Shown one piece after another: positions 62,455-64,000 of a stretch of 64,000 nt of DNA. Each line of letters opens with the position of its first letter. Position 1 is the first letter of the stretch. Origin of the DNA: Lachnospiraceae bacterium (GTDB taxonomy: Bacteria > Bacillota > Clostridia > Lachnospirales > Lachnospiraceae). A program made the position numbers and the translations under genes. The DNA lies in the NCBI GenBank assembly GCA_014804655.1, contig JAAUZK010000010.1, positions 126,502 through 190,501 of the forward strand, written 5' to 3'. Under the pieces are notes generated by a model. It searched no databases. It was not told where the DNA came from and saw only the letters and a program-made list of their open reading frames with translations.

Positions 62455-62849
62455 TGTTAGATACAAACATTTTAATTTCAATGTTGTTCTTTCCGAGTGA
62501 GCAGTTTAGGCGGATTTTGGATTATATTACAAGGAATCATAGGCTGGTTCTGTCCTCGTTTGTGATAGATGAATTATTTGCTATTGCTGACCGCAAGTTT
62601 CCGGCAAAAAGGCATGCAGTTGATACTTTCTTGTCGGACTTAGCATATGAACTTGTTTATACTCCCTATAATATGCAAGGAAATCTCTTTGAAATTAGAG
62701 ATAAAAACGATTATCCGGTTCTCTATACGGCGATCATTGAAAATATAGATATTTTTATTACAGGCGATAGGGATTTTTTAGACGTAGATGTCGAAATGCC
62801 AGAGATTATGACACCTGCAGATTTTGTTGAGAGATATATAGAAGCATAG
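62445..62849 (+). CDS. PIN-domain RNase toxin (VapC-like)
   Basis: A 134-residue PIN-domain protein with the expected acidic quartet: Asp6 (MLDTNILIS), Glu43 (IDELFAI), Asp89 (DKNDYPVLYTAI) and Asp108/110 (FITGDRDFL). It belongs to the branch annotated as putative toxin PIN family (COG1569-like). It would cleave RNA with Mg2+ and is held in check by the antitoxin upstream, with which it overlaps by 10 bases; AAAGGAGAG precedes the ATG. Confidence 0.88.
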   Translation: MRVMLDTNILISMLFFPSEQFRRILDYITRNHRLVLSSFVIDELFAIADRKFPAKRHAVDTFLSDLAYELVYTPYNMQGNLFEIRDKNDYPVLYTAIIENIDIFITGDRDFLDVDVEMPEIMTPADFVERYIEA

Positions 62850-62890
62850 CCAATGTATATTCCTTGGGATCGGGAAAGGACAAACGATAT

Positions 62891-63106
62891 ATGGAAACTA
62901 CACAAAAGAAATTCAAAGAGAAATATTTGGCAGGAGAAATCGAGTTTGAGGAAATCGATGATTACAGTCAGGATTGGGGATTCAGTGATGAACCGATCAC
63001 GCTGCGGGAGTATCTTGGACTGAACGCAGAGGAAGAGGATGCGTGGGTCAGCATTGGTGACGAGGCGCTTAAGGAGTTGCTGGATCAACAGAGGTATAAT
63101 AGTTAA
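62891..63106 (+). CDS. Small acidic protein of unknown function (71 aa)
   Basis: Starting at ATG 62891 (GGAAAGGA upstream), the product is METTQKKFKEKYLAGEIE and continues with EEIDDY, WGFSDEPITLREYLGL, EEEDAWVSIGDEALKELL. It is strongly acidic and helical, without cysteines or a membrane segment. I do not recognise a named family, though similar short proteins are common next to toxin-antitoxin and regulatory genes in Clostridia. It is 41 bases after the PIN gene and may share its transcript. A terminator follows. Confidence 0.65.
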   Translation: METTQKKFKEKYLAGEIEFEEIDDYSQDWGFSDEPITLREYLGLNAEEEDAWVSIGDEALKELLDQQRYNS

Positions 63107-63138
63107 AAGCAAACTTGCCTGCATTCTATAAGGTATGT

Positions 63139-63170
63139 AACAGCCGGGGACAATCTCTCCGGCTGTTCGT
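63139..63170 (+). terminator. Terminator after the toxin-antitoxin/small protein genes
   Basis: Perfect 9-bp arms 63139-63147 and 63159-63167 with an 11-base loop, followed by a short T-rich stretch. It lies 32 bases after the small gene's stop. Confidence 0.65.
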
Positions 63171-63198
63171 TTATGCTGTAGAAAACTCCACGGCAAAC

Positions 63199-63241
63199 TT
63201 CGAGTTCGCGAAGCGAAGCTCGCAATCGAGCGTAGCTCGAT
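63199..63241. repeat. Double-hairpin palindromic element (REP-like)
   Basis: Two adjoining GC-rich palindromes: one bulged hairpin at about 63201-63222 and a perfect 7-bp hairpin (63225-63231 with 63235-63241, 3-base loop). It sits directly before the stop of the minus-strand permease gene. There is no T-run, so it looks more like an interspersed repeat or processing site than a classical terminator. Only one copy was noticed in the window. Confidence 0.5.
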
Positions 63242-63244
63242 TTG

Positions 63245-63973
63245 TTACTGCTCCCGTCTGCGCAGCCCCCACACCGACAGCAGAGAGAAAAGCAGTATAT
63301 AAACAATGCATCCAATCACAAAAGTACCTGTTTCGAGTTCCATATACGGATTGTTGGCGCGCATTCCCATGCAATAGAGCGAGTATGGGTAGTATAATCC
63401 CCATCCTTTGTTGGTCACCATAAGACCGCCGATGCCGCCGATGAGCCCGATGCCGATCGGAACCGCGAAGGAGCGGATAATCATGGATACGGTAAGTTGT
63501 ATACAGCCGACCACGATGCCGCCGAGGATGCCGGCGGCGAGCCATCCGATGGAAGCCTTCGGCGGGAGACCGGGCAGGCCGCAGAGCTTACCGCACAGAC
63601 AGTACAGGAAGAAGACCCACGCGTTACCGGCTATAACCATTATGATCGCCTGTACCAATTTACCCACATACAGGGAAAGGCAGGAGACAGGCACAGTCAA
63701 AAAGCCGTTCCAGTTGTTTCTCATATGTTCCAGCCGCCACAGATAGGAACAGTAGGTGCCGATCAAAGCGGGCATAAAGACATAACACAGGAAAAGAGTG
63801 TGCTGGGACCACAGGCTGTACCACTCGCTTTTCAGCAGCCCCAGATTTGCCGAGTAATTGACAGTGCCGAAAAAGGCGGATATAATCGGCAGAATGAAGA
63901 AGGCGAGCCAGACAGGGCTCCTTTTCAGTTTCAGCCGTTCTGCTTTAATAGATTTCATAAATGATAGTGTCAT
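63245..63973 (-). CDS. ABC-2 type permease, lantibiotic immunity/multidrug type
   Basis: Start at 63973, ten bases after GGAGG; a GTG at 63982 would overlap the site. The 242-residue membrane protein begins with FMKSIKAERLKLKRSPVWLAFFILPIISAFFGTVNY, the typical opening of SpaE/MutE/EpiG-like permeases, and has six membrane helices (YVFMPALIGTYCSYLW, IIMVIAGNAWVFFLYCL, GWLAAGILGGIVVG, GIGLIGGIGGLM, GCIVYILLFSLLSVWG). With an ATP-binding partner, presumably upstream outside the window, it would remove antimicrobial peptides from the membrane. Immunity versus general resistance cannot be separated. Confidence 0.82.
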   Translation of the reverse strand: MTLSFMKSIKAERLKLKRSPVWLAFFILPIISAFFGTVNYSANLGLLKSEWYSLWSQHTLFLCYVFMPALIGTYCSYLWRLEHMRNNWNGFLTVPVSCLSLYVGKLVQAIIMVIAGNAWVFFLYCLCGKLCGLPGLPPKASIGWLAAGILGGIVVGCIQLTVSMIIRSFAVPIGIGLIGGIGGLMVTNKGWGLYYPYSLYCMGMRANNPYMELETGTFVIGCIVYILLFSLLSVWGLRRREQ

Positions 63974-64000
63974 AAGTGTCACACCTCCCTACGTGTAAAT

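Noticed and set aside
1-64000. CRISPR arrays, tRNA and rRNA genes
   Set aside because: No regularly spaced repeats, and no cloverleaf or rRNA-like sequence was noticed on reading both strands.

Overview
The window looks like a chromosomal segment of a low-GC Gram-positive anaerobe, most likely Clostridia and probably Lachnospiraceae-like. The reasons are strong GGAGG-type ribosome binding sites, an AT-rich surface-glycan locus, a teichoic-acid-type polyol-phosphate transferase and pentitol-phosphate activation genes, GLUG-repeat surface proteins, and an Mrp/Mbh-type antiporter operon. No rRNA, tRNA, CRISPR array or prophage was seen.

Positions 1-35330 are one very large plus-strand surface-glycan island. 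It has seven or eight glycosyltransferases (GT2, GT4, GT11, GT32, WbsX-like), about seven methyltransferase-like proteins, a carbamoyltransferase, a sulfotransferase-like protein, an SGNH esterase or acyltransferase, a radical SAM/SPASM enzyme, a CDP-polyol phosphotransferase (TagF/TagB type), a DUF1796 protein and a beta-propeller-like protein. Its most striking property is one Rossmann-like domain of about 100 residues (start motif of the form I-[YWF]-G-x-G-x-x-G, with an Asp at the end of the second strand). It recurs about seventeen times: fused N- or C-terminally to nearly every enzyme type, as stand-alone proteins, and in three small proteins with an N-terminal membrane anchor. I take this as a shared recruitment or substrate-handling module, and it is the best candidate here for an undescribed system. 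No flippase, polymerase or ABC exporter is visible, so export must be encoded elsewhere.

The island is scarred by mobile DNA. There is a 5'-truncated IS110-family transposase at 10405 followed by a structured non-coding tail, an IS5-type remnant at 24735, a frameshifted and truncated second IS110 copy on the minus strand (26656-27632), a broken gene duplicate at 26364, and a methyltransferase gene split at a G7 tract at 25655. A perfect 18-bp palindrome at 35364-35415 closes the island.

Positions 35437-37904 hold a three-gene set: pentulose-phosphate epimerase, TarI-like cytidylyltransferase and TarJ-like dehydrogenase. Together they could make CDP-ribitol or a related CDP-pentitol for the transferase at 32647. 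Positions 37905-42065 hold a decayed GHKL-ATPase/DUF4325 gene and two different AAA-ATPase/PD-(D/E)XK proteins. Positions 42216-48600 encode an MMPL/RND transporter translationally coupled to a 1295-residue exported, membrane-anchored GLUG protein.

Positions 58289-48700 (minus) are a ten-gene Mrp/Mbh-like cation antiporter operon in the order E-F-G-MbhD-(MbhE+MrpB)-C followed by four antiporter-type subunits, under a near-perfect sigma-A promoter. Divergent from it lie two PLP enzymes of sulfur amino acid metabolism (58570-61021), a ketopantoate-reductase-family protein, an AbrB/PIN toxin-antitoxin pair, a small acidic protein and, on the minus strand at the edge, an ABC-2 type permease of lantibiotic-immunity type.
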